From Vicia villosa (taxonomy: Eukaryota; Streptophyta; Magnoliopsida; Fabales; Fabaceae), in NCBI RefSeq assembly GCF_029867415.1, contig NW_026705579.1:248001-312000 (forward strand): DNA of 64,000 bases. The letters are read 5' to 3'. Position 1 is the stretch's first letter. Each line of letters begins with the position of its first letter. The notes below the pieces were generated by a model. It made no database searches and was not told where the DNA came from. It saw only the letters and a program-made list of their open reading frames with translations. The position numbers and the translations under genes are program-made. Positions 1 to 11,600 of this stretch are shown here, piece after piece.

Positions 1-460
1 ACCCGTGTCAGGCCACTGTTTTACATGTTTTCTTTGCTTTCCCCCAGGCTTCCTGACACGGGCAGTGTCACGTGACACGGGTACCCGTGTCAGGCCACTG
101 ATTTCTCCATTCTTTTGTTTCTTCTCCTGCTTCCTGACACTGGCCGTGTCCTGTGACACTGGTACCCGTGTCAGGCCACTGTATGCACCAAATCTTCATT
201 TTTTCTTCGATTCATCTTTGTTCAGCCCTGCATTCTTCTCATGGACTTAAACGCATAAACCTGAAACACAATCACTACCAAAAACAAGCATCAAAGCATC
301 TTAAAAACATGAGTTCTTAGCATCAAAACAAAACACACAACTTAAACGAAACTTTCAAAATAAGAACGAAAACTATAAAAGACGGGCCATTGTGTTACCG
401 AATTGACGAGATTTATGCCAAGAGATTGATGAAAACACCATACAAATTGGTGACCGATCA
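1..460 (-). repeat. Partial 3' LTR of the Athila-like element
   Basis: This matches 5737-6196 base for base except at position 275 (c here, t at 6011). It ends in ...cgatca, which on the minus strand is the TGATCGG LTR start. About 1.08 kb of this LTR lies left of the window. Confidence 0.93.
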
Positions 461-1973
461 CAACCCCAAACTTAGCTCGTTGCTTGTCCTCAAGCAATGC
501 CTGAGACATCAAACCAAGGTCACCCCTAAATTTATGCTTCCACAATACAACCGTGTTTTTCACAACTCGACTTCCACCATTCCGGTCAATCGTGCTAGCA
601 TTTACTCCCCGAATTTTTCGCTCCACTTTCACGTTAAAATTCTCCTTCACCTGTAAGCTTTTTCACACTTCTCGCCAAGTCTCTCACGGTTAAAAGCATT
701 TCACTCATAAATCACGATATGCAATATCAACTTTTAAATTTGAAAAAATTCTACTTTCATACACAAACACTTTGCACACACTTTTTGAGGTCTTCGGGTT
801 GAAACGGGGCTTAGGACAGGTGGGATAAACAAGGAAACGGATACACAAAGGTTTTGGGGGCTCGGCAATCATGTTGTCTTTCTTGTCTTTGTGCTTATTT
901 TAGTACGATGGGGTTTAACATTGACTCTCGACTTCACTCACTAATTCGAGTGTTTCAAATGTAACCAAGTCATTACGTCAGGGCAAGTGTGTTTTGGTGA
1001 GTTCTAAAAATCTTTTTTTTTCTTTTCTTCTCTTTTCTTTTTTCTTTTTTCTTCTTTTTTTTTTCTTTCACACTTGCCCTTTTTGTATCACCACCCCAAA
1101 CTTAGAATTTTGCACAATTTTTACATTCACCACATTTATGCCGAGCACGGGTAAAAGGGAAATATTTTTTTTATTTTGGCCAAGGGGTAATATATGCGGG
1201 TTTTAAAAAACAAACACGGGGTAAAGGCTCAAAGGGGTTTGCAAATGGTAAACATGAATCAGGGATGGCTAAAAGGCTCAAGGGGAAACACAAAAAAAAA
1301 CGTGCCTCAGTGTGTGTTATCATGTAGTGTCATATGAATAGAACTTACGCAAATTCAAAGTGATAAAGTCCTACCTGACTACTCTCTCATGATGATAAAT
1401 GTCTGGCTTTTTATGATCTCACCATGTTGGGCATAGCTTACAGGATCCCGAGTGCTTATTGTGTAATGTCGCTTCTTTTCCGGTTCGTATGTACCAGCTT
1501 TCAATCTCAGACCAGTGTCATCGAGTTGCGTCCAACTATTTTTTTTTCCAGTTGTATCAACTTTCAGGGGTGCCTCGGGTGCAAGCTTGGGTTGGATCTT
1601 TCATCCACTCGGTACTGGTTCACCTCTCTTTGACACAATCCTCGTCCTTCTGCAACACAATGTTCCTTCAAGCAAACTAATTAAAACAGAACGAAAAACT
1701 TAGCAAATAAACTGAAAATAAAAACTGAATGCAATAAAACCCCCCCCACACTTGAACCAAACATTGACCTCAATGTTTAAATTCAAGATAGTGAGGGTGA
1801 ACTCACAGAGGGTACTGCAACTCCAGCTGCCGCTTCCTAGCTTTCACCGGAGAGACCCATTTTTTTTCTTCTGAAAACAAAACAAAAAGTAAACCGCATT
1901 ATTAAAACCGTGGGTTGCCTCCCACGAAGCGCTTCGTTTAACGTCGCATGGCTCGACGGTCCAATACCCTTAA
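461..1973 (-). other. Non-coding internal 3' region of the Athila-like element
   Basis: No supported gene. The complement of 461-475 is a G-rich polypurine-like tract next to the LTR. A long pyrimidine run (about 1009-1071) is purine-rich on the coding strand. Near 1915-1960 is a conserved block whose complement contains AAGCGCTTCGTGGGAGGCAA; from memory this block usually lies just downstream of pol in Athila-type elements. Finding it directly after the protease stop argues that RT, RNase H and integrase were deleted rather than merely decayed. Confidence 0.6.
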
Positions 1974-4508
1974 TTAAGGAGGGTACTTCCTCCTCCAAAC
2001 TTGGTTGCTTGTCACTTCCGTAACCACAACCTTATGAAGTCGAGAAGTATGGACCACTTTTCTCTTCAAGTTACTACCCACTTTCATCTTCTCACCTCTA
2101 CTTTCCCCTGTTTTCTTCTTCTTGATTTCTTGAATTACCGCAGGAATTTTTATAGGTGTATGAGCTGAGGCCACCTTAGAGATGATACTTGAAACTTTTT
2201 CGGGATGGTGTGGACTTCTTCTGGCTCCCTCACTTCTGATCATACCAACTTTAGATTGATTATTCCTACCAGCAGCTTCTTTTTTGACTTCTAACACCTT
2301 CAGTGTTACCTCCTCATCAAATGATTTAACTACGAGTTCCCCTTTTTCAATATCCAAATTGCAGCGACTAGTAAGCAAAAAGGGTCGCCCAAGAAGGATT
2401 GGAGTCTCTTCATCCTCAGGAATGTCCATGATGTGGAAATCAACTGGGTAAACAAACTTGTCAATCTCTACCATTACATCTTCGACTATCCCATATGACT
2501 TCTTAATAGTGTGATCAGCGAATTGCAACTTTGTTTCACTCTCGCTTATTTTTCCAATCTCCAGCTTTTTGAAGATGGACAATGGCATCAGACTCACACT
2601 AGAACCATAATCAATTAGCACCTTTTTGAACACTCGGTCATTTATGGTGCACGGTATTGCCACCACTCCAGGGTCTTTCTTCTTAATGGGGATCTTCCTT
2701 GCTGGCGAGACTCTACCACACTTTTCAGTCACAATTTCTGTTTCATCTCCCACTTGTCTTTTCTTAGAAATTACCTCTTTCATAAATTTCTTGTATAAAG
2801 GCATATTCTCAAGTGCTTCAAAGAAAGGTAAGTTAATCTCTAACTTCTTGAACATTGCAGCAAACTTCTCAAAATCCTTCTCTTTCGAATCCTTCTTGGC
2901 CACTCTAGAGGGGAATGGTAATTTGACCACCGGTTTAGTTTCTTTCTTATTTTTCTCTTCTAGTGGCTTAACCGGTGATATCACTACTTCAGGCTCTTTT
3001 GGATTTTCTCTAATTTCTAGATCTACCTCTATGACTAAGTTGTCATCTATCCCCTCCTCTTCTTCAGGCTCTGGCGCTTTCTGACTTCTTGTTGTAACAA
3101 CATTAATTTTTTCTTGGTTTTTTGGATTTGCCACAGTTGAGCTTGGAAGAGTACCTTGTGCCTGTAGAGTGAGATGTTGTGCTATCTGACCCACTTGAAC
3201 TTCCAGATTTTTGATTGAAGCTGTTGTGTTCCTATGGTTGTTTCTTGTCTCTTCTTGAAACTGGGAACATTGTCCGGCCAATCTCTCAATAGCTACTTCC
3301 CATTCTGCCTTTTGAGGAACTTGTTGTTGATCTTTCCATGAGAAGTTTGGATGATTCTTCCATCCCGGATTATAGGTGTTAGAATAAGGATTGTTCTGCT
3401 TCAAGAACTTGATTTCTTCAATTTGTTGAGGAGTTGCAAAACAATACACAGTTTGGTGAGGACCATTACAAATCTCACAACTGACCGTCTGAGCCGGTTG
3501 AACTTGAGCCACAGTTTGAGTCTCAACAGTCATCTTCTTGAGTCTTCTCTCGACTTCAGCTGCAATTTGGTCTTCCATTTTCACAACTTGTTCTGGTAAC
3601 TTCAAATCAATTTTTCCCTCCGGTTGGCTCATGGTTCGATCATACAATTCAAGATACTCATTAGCAGCAATTGCCTCTATGATCCTTTTCATAACTGTGG
3701 CTGTAGCAAAATTGGTTGAACCACCAGCAGCGGTATCAATAAGCTGCTTTGTCTTGAGTCGCAACCCATTTACGAAATTCTGCATCTGCTCGGTAGCGTC
3801 CATGTTATGAGTAGGACATGCAGTCAAACACCTTTTGAACCTCTTGTATGCATCCCCCAATGATTCCCCCTCTTTTTGTTTGAAATTGACAATATCGTAT
3901 CTTTTTCGGATAAACACCGACGCAGGAAAATATTCATTGAGGAATGCCGTTTCCATCTCTTGCCATGTCGTGATACTTGCAGCCGGAAGTGAGTAAAACC
4001 ACTCCTCTGCGTCATCAGTAAGTGTAAACGGGAACATAACAAGTCTCTTGGCTTCCTCTGAATGACCTTCGATCTTCAACGAAGTTGTCGTAGTGAGAAA
4101 TCTCTGAAGATGCTTATTTGCATCCTCGTTTATTCTTCCGGAGAACGGCTTGCCCTCTAACTGGCGAATGGTGGATGGATGCAATTGAAAATGTGCCACA
4201 TTCACGGGTTGATTAACAATAGTCATCCGGTTGGGGTGAGCGTTTGCCCCTCCATAGTCCCCTAACAATCTCTCTGCAGGAGGTTGATTTCCAGCCATGT
4301 TAACTGGTTCCTGAACTACCTCCCTGTCAACGTCAGAGTCGCTGTGCTCCGAATGCACAGACACTTCGTCGTCGCTTTCCTGATGTGGAACACTAAGACT
4401 TGCACTTGGTGCTGCCAGTCTTTCAATTCTTGCCTTGCGGCGTCTCTCGTGCAGAGCTCTTTCTGGTTCTGTGTCAAAGGAAAATTTAGCTGAGGTCTGA
4501 CCTCGCAT
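1974..4508 (-). CDS. Athila-type gag-protease polyprotein (844 aa)
   Basis: This is the structural polyprotein that would form cytoplasmic virus-like particles. A retrotransposon gag core lies at about residues 110-250 (FTLTDDAEEWFYSLP, then W..ME..FLNEYFP). A zinc knuckle CEICNGPHQTVYC (CX2CX3HX4C) is near residue 343, followed by a Lys/Glu-rich linker. An aspartic protease fold lies at about 625-735 (VLIDYGSSVSLMP, then ILLGRPFL). The expected D-S/T/L-G triad reads D-Y-G, so proteolytic activity is doubtful. The ORF is intact but ends after protease where an autonomous Athila would continue into RT. Because the reading frame is open and the LTRs are nearly identical, the copy may move with enzymes supplied by a relative; that is inference. 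Confidence 0.85.
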   Translation of the reverse strand: MRGQTSAKFSFDTEPERALHERRRKARIERLAAPSASLSVPHQESDDEVSVHSEHSDSDVDREVVQEPVNMAGNQPPAERLLGDYGGANAHPNRMTIVNQPVNVAHFQLHPSTIRQLEGKPFSGRINEDANKHLQRFLTTTTSLKIEGHSEEAKRLVMFPFTLTDDAEEWFYSLPAASITTWQEMETAFLNEYFPASVFIRKRYDIVNFKQKEGESLGDAYKRFKRCLTACPTHNMDATEQMQNFVNGLRLKTKQLIDTAAGGSTNFATATVMKRIIEAIAANEYLELYDRTMSQPEGKIDLKLPEQVVKMEDQIAAEVERRLKKMTVETQTVAQVQPAQTVSCEICNGPHQTVYCFATPQQIEEIKFLKQNNPYSNTYNPGWKNHPNFSWKDQQQVPQKAEWEVAIERLAGQCSQFQEETRNNHRNTTASIKNLEVQVGQIAQHLTLQAQGTLPSSTVANPKNQEKINVVTTRSQKAPEPEEEEGIDDNLVIEVDLEIRENPKEPEVVISPVKPLEEKNKKETKPVVKLPFPSRVAKKDSKEKDFEKFAAMFKKLEINLPFFEALENMPLYKKFMKEVISKKRQVGDETEIVTEKCGRVSPARKIPIKKKDPGVVAIPCTINDRVFKKVLIDYGSSVSLMPLSIFKKLEIGKISESETKLQFADHTIKKSYGIVEDVMVEIDKFVYPVDFHIMDIPEDEETPILLGRPFLLTSRCNLDIEKGELVVKSFDEEVTLKVLEVKKEAAGRNNQSKVGMIRSEGARRSPHHPEKVSSIISKVASAHTPIKIPAVIQEIKKKKTGESRGEKMKVGSNLKRKVVHTSRLHKVVVTEVTSNQVWRRKYPP

Positions 4509-4633
4509 AAACAGTTAGACAACAGTTAGAACAGATACAAAACTGCAATGAAATTAAAATAACGGATAAAAATAAAATTTTGGTCGCAGAGCAACAAAAT
4601 TTCAATTGACTTAAAGTTCGGCTTATAGCTTGG

Positions 4634-4654
4634 CAGTCCCTGGCAACGGCGCCA
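4634..4654 (-). other. Primer-binding site of the Athila-like element
   Basis: The complement begins TGGCGCCGTTGCCAGGGA, matching the tRNA-Asp-type primer site known for Athila elements. It is six bases from the LTR end. It fixes the element orientation as minus. Confidence 0.85.
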
Positions 4655-4660
4655 AAAACT

Positions 4661-6196
4661 TGACCGGTAAAATAGCAAGTGTACTATTTTCTACCGATGT
4701 AGTTATTAAAGTGGAAGTTATCCAAGTATCGATCACAAGGACTGCTGTGGCAATATAAGTTTTGACAGTAATTCAATTGAACAAAAAGCACATGGGGTTG
4801 TTTTGATTGGTTTGTTAAAGATTAAACTAAGTTGAGATAAGCAATATTTAAAAACGAGATTTTTGTAATAAAATAAGAGAAAACATGCTAGGGTAGATGT
4901 ATGAACCGCCTTGTAATTCGTATGACCGCTATTTCATGAAAGATTCGTTTGTATGAGTAAGTAACAATTCTTAAAAGTTATTTTCCCTAATTCCTTAGCG
5001 GAAAATCATATGGTACATAAATTATGTTTTAATTCCTTAACAACCTAACTTTGTACCAAGAACCATGTTCATGTAATCAAGAATGGATGATCACAATAGT
5101 TAAACCCTTATTCCTAAGCGATTCACTAATAGTGTTATAATTCAAAAAGCATTAACGTGGTTTGTCCGACCTAACGTTAACCGTAAATCAAGAATCTATT
5201 TTCCAATAGATAAAAGCATTAGACACTTTGAATATAAACTTAACTCATAAAACTTCAAAATCATAAAATAACGGTAATTCGATTCATTACATACTAGCAA
5301 TTCAGGGACATCCCCCTACCATAAAAATGTTTAGCTACTCATAATAATGAAGAAAACAACAAAGGTAATCGTAAACATTACAAGAGATGAGGATTTCTTC
5401 AATCTTCAATTGCTTCCGCTCTTGAAGATCTCCCTTTTCCAAACCCTTGATTGCTCTTCTCTCCTTCGTAGAAAATCTCCAATATGATCCAAGATCCCTC
5501 AATCCTTCTCAGAATTAGGTTTTAGTACTGCTGATTCAAGTTCAAAATGTGCGAAAAGTCCACTCTACCCTTAATGAACTCGGAGCCCTAAAAAATAGAA
5601 AATTGGAAAAATTGCTCGCGCCTGCCAACACGGGCCGTGTCCTGTGACACGGGCACCCGTGTTGGCCTTCTGTCACTGCCCAAAGTTATTTTTCTTCCCA
5701 GGCTTCCTGACACGGGCAGTGTCACGTGACACGGGTACCCGTGTCAGGCCACTGTTTTACATGTTTTCTTTGCTTTCCCCCAGGCTTCCTGACACGGGCA
5801 GTGTCACGTGACACGGGTACCCGTGTCAGGCCACTGATTTCTCCATTCTTTTGTTTCTTCTCCTGCTTCCTGACACTGGCCGTGTCCTGTGACACTGGTA
5901 CCCGTGTCAGGCCACTGTATGCACCAAATCTTCATTTTTTCTTCGATTCATCTTTGTTCAGCCCTGCATTCTTCTCATGGACTTAAACGCATAAACCTGA
6001 AACACAATCATTACCAAAAACAAGCATCAAAGCATCTTAAAAACATGAGTTCTTAGCATCAAAACAAAACACACAACTTAAACGAAACTTTCAAAATAAG
6101 AACGAAAACTATAAAAGACGGGCCATTGTGTTACCGAATTGACGAGATTTATGCCAAGAGATTGATGAAAACACCATACAAATTGGTGACCGATCA
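4661..6196 (-). repeat. 5' LTR of the Athila-like element (1536 bp)
   Basis: Bounded by tgaccggt on the left and ggtgaccgatca on the right, giving TG...CA ends on the minus strand. The left end is placed next to the primer-binding site. The right 460 bases recur at the window start. The first kilobase is AT-rich; the distal part holds palindromic tandem repeats. The LTR should carry promoter and polyadenylation signals, but I see no convincing TATA box. Confidence 0.88.
5619..5917. repeat. Four tandem palindromic modules in the Athila-like LTR
   Basis: Four units about 80 bp apart each contain nested inverted repeats of the form gacacggg...cccgtgtc, with GTGACAC and the palindrome GGTACC at the centre. 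The first unit is diverged (aacacgggc) and the fourth carries gacactgg. Units 2 to 4 recur at 1-181 in the partial left LTR. They are the only GC-rich part of the LTR and could be transcription-factor sites or hairpin elements in RNA. Confidence 0.85.
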
Positions 6197-7630
6197 GATA
6201 TGAAGACACCTGAAGAAGTTTAGTCGGGACATCCACCAGATCTCGACAAACTGAGAGTATCTGGCTGCGTAGCCTATGCTCACATTAGGTAAGACAAGTT
6301 CGAACCTAGAGCTCTAAAATGCATGTTTATGGGATACCCTGAAGGAGTCAAAACTTATAGGCTATTGTGCCTAGAGCCAGGTCACAAGAGGTGTATCACC
6401 AGTCGAAATGTAGTTTTCAATGAAGCTGAAATGGCTTTTAAGAAAACTAATGATGTTGGTCGAAGTACAGAAACATCTGACGAAGAGTTGGAACAGGTAG
6501 AGATTCCTGTTGAGGTGGAGCATGTTGATGCTGAGTTGCATATCCCTGATGAAGTCGAAGAAGAAGCAAAAGATGCTGAGGAAATTGAGGAAACTGTCGA
6601 TGACTACCTATTGTCAAGAGATAGGTCGAGAAGAGCCATCAAGCCACCTCAGAGACTTGGATATGCAGATCTTATAGCTTATGCCTTAATCTCTGCAAGT
6701 GAGGTTCTAGACGAAGAACCTGGAGACTACAAGGAAGTTATGAGGAGTCTAAATAAGACTGAATGGCTGAAGGCCATGGATAACGAGATGAATTCTCTTC
6801 ATGATAATCACACTTGGGAACTGATTAAGAAACTTGCAAGGGCAAGGTTAGTCGGCTGTAAATGGATTTTCAAAGTTAAGGAAGCAATCGAAGGAGTGAC
6901 TTCGAAAAGATACAAGGCAAGGTTAGTTGCAAGGGGTTTCACTCAGAAAGAAGGTGTTGACTTCAATGATGTTTTTTCTCCTGTTGTGAAGCATAGATCC
7001 ATTCGAATGTTTCTTGCCATGGTGGCACAATTCGATCTTGAATTGGAACAGATGGATGTGAAAACTGCGTTCTTGTATGGTGATCTAGATGAAACGATCC
7101 TGATAAGGCAACCTGAAGGGTATGTCAAAAAGGGGAAGGAAGATTATGTGTGCAAGCTGAAGAGATCCTTATATGGACTGAAACAATCTCCTCGACAGTG
7201 GAGTAGGAGATTTGACAAGTTCATGGCACGCATAAGTTTCAATAGGAGTCAGTTCGACCACTGTGTTTACTTCAAATTTCGACCTGGTAACTCATTTGTT
7301 ATTTTGTTGCTTTATGTGGATGATATTCTCATAGCAAGAAACAATGTCGAAGATGTGATGAGTGTGAAGGCTGAACTCAATAAGGAGTTCGATATGAAGG
7401 ATCTGGGAGCTGCTTCCAGGATTCTTGGAATTGACATTCGAAGAGATAGAAAGAAGTCGAAGTTATGCTTATCTCAAGAGGCATATCTACGAAAGATTCT
7501 CGAAAAGTTTGGTATGTCGAATTCGAAGCCAGTTGTGACTCCGACAAAGCCTCAATTCAAGTTGAGTATTGATCAGTGTCCCAGTACTGATGTCGAAAGA
7601 GCCTATATGAATAACATCCCATATGGTAAT
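6197..7630 (+). pseudogene. Copia A integrase C-terminus and reverse transcriptase (interrupted)
   Basis: The frame opens with the end of integrase (DKFEPRALKCMFMGYPEG), runs through an acidic linker and enters the copia RT core: [40 protein letters not shown] and the catalytic YVDDILI near 7315. Two in-frame stops (TAG 6221-6223, TAA 6290-6292) break the integrase end. After the conserved IPYG segment the frame meets the Tat1 LTR at 7631. It would have been part of one gag-pol polyprotein copying element RNA in particles. Now dead. Confidence 0.9.
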
Positions 7631-8589
7631 TGTTAGCTGAAGATTTCGTTTGAGAAGAATGTCCTTCGAAGATTTGGAATTTAAAGGAAGATGGTTACTG
7701 ATGATCATCTTTGAAGATAAAAATGGCTACTGATGGCCATGCTTCGAGAATGATGTTTAAGTTGGAACAAAGATAGTGAGCGCCGAAGCTAAATTCGAAA
7801 AGAATAGTCTTTGGGACTTAAACGTTTTTTTTGCGAAATATGCGAAGTACTGAAGCTTAGCGTGTTTCCGTGGAATTCTCGATTCTGATTATGTTGCCAC
7901 GCGTCGAAGGGAGATTCAGGCGGGATGATTTGAATTTCGAAATAGTTTATGTAACCGCACGAAGACAGATGGCATCCCTCGATTTTCTGTGGGCAACGTG
8001 GCATTAGATTAGTGTAGGACCGTTAGGGTCGAGACTAGTATAAATAAGGGTCTTAATGTTAGGATTTCGTGTGTTCATTTTTGTACAAATCACTCACATA
8101 TTACTCAAGTATCAAGTGTTAAGAGAAAGAGTTCGCTGAGAAATGTACGTATGACACCAACACCAATTTAAATACATGTGTATTTTTCTCTTTATTCAAG
8201 TATCTTTCGATATTACTGCCTTTCATTTACTTTATGTCATTTATATTCCTGCACTTGTTACTTTCATGTCATTTAATTTTCTAAGCATTTAACGTCCCTG
8301 CACTTTAAGATTCTTGCACTTTTACAGTTTTGTCTTATGTTTTATTTTTAAGTTACCCTTCGCTGATGTTATATTTACGTGTATAACAAGGTGATTGCTA
8401 ATCTTTATTTCTTTGATTAAGTATTTCTTATTTCAAGACACACCAATCATAGACATAATTCGAACTATCATGAATAACAACCTTTTTGACTATGTCATAG
8501 GATCAATCTAGTCGATCCTGCGAGTAACCAAATCATATTTATTATAGTTTGGAAGACTAGCGGTTGTTTACCGGAAATCACCGTAAACA
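7631..8589 (+). repeat. 5' LTR of Tat1 (959 bp) with TATA box
   Basis: Direct repeat of 22273-23230. A TATA box (tataaata) lies at 8039-8046 after a GC-richer upstream region, so transcription should start near 8070. The rest is AT-rich leader. A related copy forms the solo LTR at 55204-63376. Confidence 0.93.
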
Positions 8590-8592
8590 AAT

Positions 8593-8610
8593 TGGCACGC
8601 CCAGTGGGAC
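8593..8610 (+). other. Primer-binding site of Tat1
   Basis: TGGCACGCCCAGTGGGAC starts three bases after the 5' LTR and begins with TGG, as expected for pairing with a tRNA CCA end. I cannot name the tRNA with confidence. Confidence 0.7.
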
Positions 8611-8673
8611 AGTGTCAAACAGATTGTTATTAATCGATTGTTTTGTTTTGTCTAGAAAATATCAAGACCTTGT

Positions 8674-11600
8674 ATGAACCTTAGGAACGGTAAATTAACA
8701 AACAGTGCACAACCGATTCCCAAACGAAGGTACAACAAGAAAATGGTCGTTACGACCAGTGCAGGGGGAGATCAAAATCCCCCACAAGGGTCAGCAACTG
8801 GAGCGGCAAATTCTACGCATGTTTCGACTTCTACTCAAGGAGCGCAGGATATACCGGGTCCGACTGGATCGAGACCTACGGATAGTTCTCAGGCTATACC
8901 TGAAAATAATGCAGCGACGACAGGGACTATCCCAGTTTCAGTATCGACTACTGCACCTCCGTCCTCAAGTGCGAGCGGAATGCAACTTGCCTCGACAAAT
9001 GCTGCAAATCAGTTATTTACGCCAGGATCATCCGCGTTCGAATGGAGAACAAACAATCAATATGGAATGCTAAATCCATACATGACAGGTACACGAGCAG
9101 CAGGACCCACATATACTACAAACCCGACAGCGTTTTCGCCAAATGCTGGATCAGTGGGTCGAAGCGCACAAAACACTGGCTTCTCTGCCCAAATACCCAA
9201 TTTTACCACAAGCAATCAAGCAGCATTCCGACAAGAGATGGACGCAAGTAACCACGATATGTTAGGAACCCTGGCTAGAGAATTAGCGTCAATCTTGAAT
9301 CCATTAGCAACCAATATTTCCAATGCTAATCGGGAGAATGTGGAAACTTTTCAAAAAATATCTTCTCAAATGAATCGAATGGCAGAATTCATGGGAGTTC
9401 AACAACCCAAGCGGAGAAATAACCAATCTTCTTATCGAGAAGGCGATCCCATTCTAGAACGTATCCAAAATGCGGTTCCTCCGCCTGGTACAACCACTGC
9501 TGGCGTGATTCCTCCACAAAGAACAACAACGGTCGAAAGGAATCGGGTAATAGATTTAGAGGCTTCGAATCAAAGAACTGTTCCCGTTCAGCAAGAGTTT
9601 GAGGAAGAAAGACCCATATTAAAGGTAGTAGGTAGGAACGAACACCCAGACGAAGTAGTTCAGAGAGTCAGGAGAGAAAACCTGGCTACAGAGAATAACC
9701 TTACTGCCATGATAGAGAGAGTTATGGCCAATAATGGCCTCAGTACTGGACTTCGACGTCCAAATTATACATCCCCCATAGCGGATTATATTATGCAAAC
9801 AGAATTGCCAAGGGGTACCAAAGTACCCAAATTCACAAAGTTTTCAGGGGACACTAGTGAATCAACGGTGGAACATATTGCCTGGTATCTGGCAGAAGCT
9901 GGAGATTTAGCAGGAAAAGAGGATTTAAGGATTAAATACTTCCCAGTTCGCTGACAAAAAATGCTTTTGTTTGGTTCACTACCTTACCCCCAAATTCCAT
10001 AGATGCATGGGCCCACTTGGAGAGATTACTCCATGAACAATTTTACCTGGGTCAAACCAAGATAAGTCTGAAAGAGTTGGCTAGCATCAAGAGGAAATTC
10101 ACGGAGTCTATTGACGATTACTTAAACAGGTTCCGCTTGTTGAAATCAAGATGCTTCACGACTGTCCCAGAGCATTAATTAGTTGAAATGGCTGCAGGTG
10201 GCCTAGATTATTCGATTCGAAAGAAACTAGATACTCAGTACCTGAGAGATATGGCCCAATTAGCAGATAGGGTTCGACAAGTCGAACGGTTAAAAGCAGA
10301 AAAGGCTAGAGCAAGTAAAAGTTATAAGAAAGAGAGAGTAGCATACGTCGAAGCAGACGAAGTTGATGGCGAACCTTTCGAAGACTCATACGACATGGAA
10401 GAGGTCGAAATAGATCTTGCTGAGTTAAAGGAAGCGCCACCCTATGCTTGCAAATTACTCACCCCTTCTAATGGAAGAAATCTAGTAGATAATGATAAAA
10501 GTGATAGATTCCCTAAGAAAACTTATACAATTGATGTTACTAAGTGTGACGAAATATTTGATTTACTAGTGAAAGATGGCCAAATGATAGTGCCTCCTAA
10601 TTCTAAAATTCCTCCGTTAGAACAACGGAAGAAGAGAGGTTTTTGTAAATATCATGGTTTTTTAGGCCATAAAACCTCACAATGTTTTCTTTTCAGGGAT
10701 CTAATCCAGAATGCTATCAAGGATGGACGTATGAAATTCGCTGACAAAAGCAAGAACCCTATGAAGGTTGACGCATATCCTTTGAACGTGGCTGACACTA
10801 ACTTGTGTGAACCACTTGATGTCAACATGGTGGAAGTATCTGAAATTCATGCTGCTAAATCAGAAATAATTTTAGATGGAAAGCAGGCTACTGAAAGCTT
10901 AAATGCCAATATGATCCTCAATGCTGATGTTGAAGGATCCTTCGATGCTAAAACGACGGAAGTTTTGAAAGAAGAAACCAGTGAGGCCACTGAAGACCTC
11001 GTGGTGAAACTTCAACAAATTCAGATTTCTGAAACCTCTCCAGCAGTTGTTAACATGGTCAATGTTAGGCGTCCTTTATCTGAAATCGAAGAACTAGAAA
11101 AATGGTTGATAAGGGAGAAAGGAAACATTGAGATCCCGCCAAGAGGAAACAGTCTGAAAGATTATCTCTGGGATTGCCATGTAAAGAATGGTGGAAAAAG
11201 GGTGATGTGCCCAAGATGTTCAATTATGACAAATCGGAGGGTTCAAGCCAATTTCGAGAGGGCCTTGCGAGAAAGATTAGAGCAACCTTGGAGAGGAGGA
11301 AACTTGCTGTTGAAAGTGTACCCAAGGTCTGAAGAAAGCTTGGTTGGTTTCTTAGTCAGGTGTCACAACGACAATTCTGAAGTTGCACTATGCCCTAGAT
11401 GTGGTGCAGTCTATGACGAATTGCTAGCAGGATCATTCGAAAGGGTGTATCTTTATATAAGTCGGGAGACTCAGGGACTTCGTCCTAACTTGTTTGGGTT
11501 CGACAATCGGACCCCATCGAGAAGGCCTGACAGCCCACACCCTAGAGCTCGAAGGGTCACATTCAAAGTTCCTGCAGACGTACCCAGGGATAGAAGGATA

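Larger units (their letters stand above)
1..6196 (-). mobile_element. Athila-like Ty3/gypsy element with gag-protease only (left end outside window)
   Basis: A direct repeat (1-460 equals 5737-6196) flanks 4.2 kb of internal sequence. The element reads on the minus strand, so its 5' LTR is the right one. A primer-binding site of the tRNA-Asp type lies next to that LTR, and a G-rich tract (complement of 461-475) lies next to the left LTR. The single long ORF has Athila-type gag and protease motifs, and no reverse transcriptase, RNase H or integrase is present. It is inserted in copia A. The right target flank is gatat; the left flank is outside the window. The one-base LTR difference implies a very recent insertion. 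Confidence 0.85.

Noticed and set aside
342..650. 102-aa minus-strand ORF crossing the LTR boundary of the Athila-like element
   Set aside because: It runs from the internal 3' region into the LTR and shows no recognisable domain, so an envelope-like gene cannot be claimed.
5726..5986. Small plus-strand ORFs in the Athila-like LTR (also 5-250)
   Set aside because: They are tandem-repeat translations identical in both LTRs, with no motif and on the non-coding strand.
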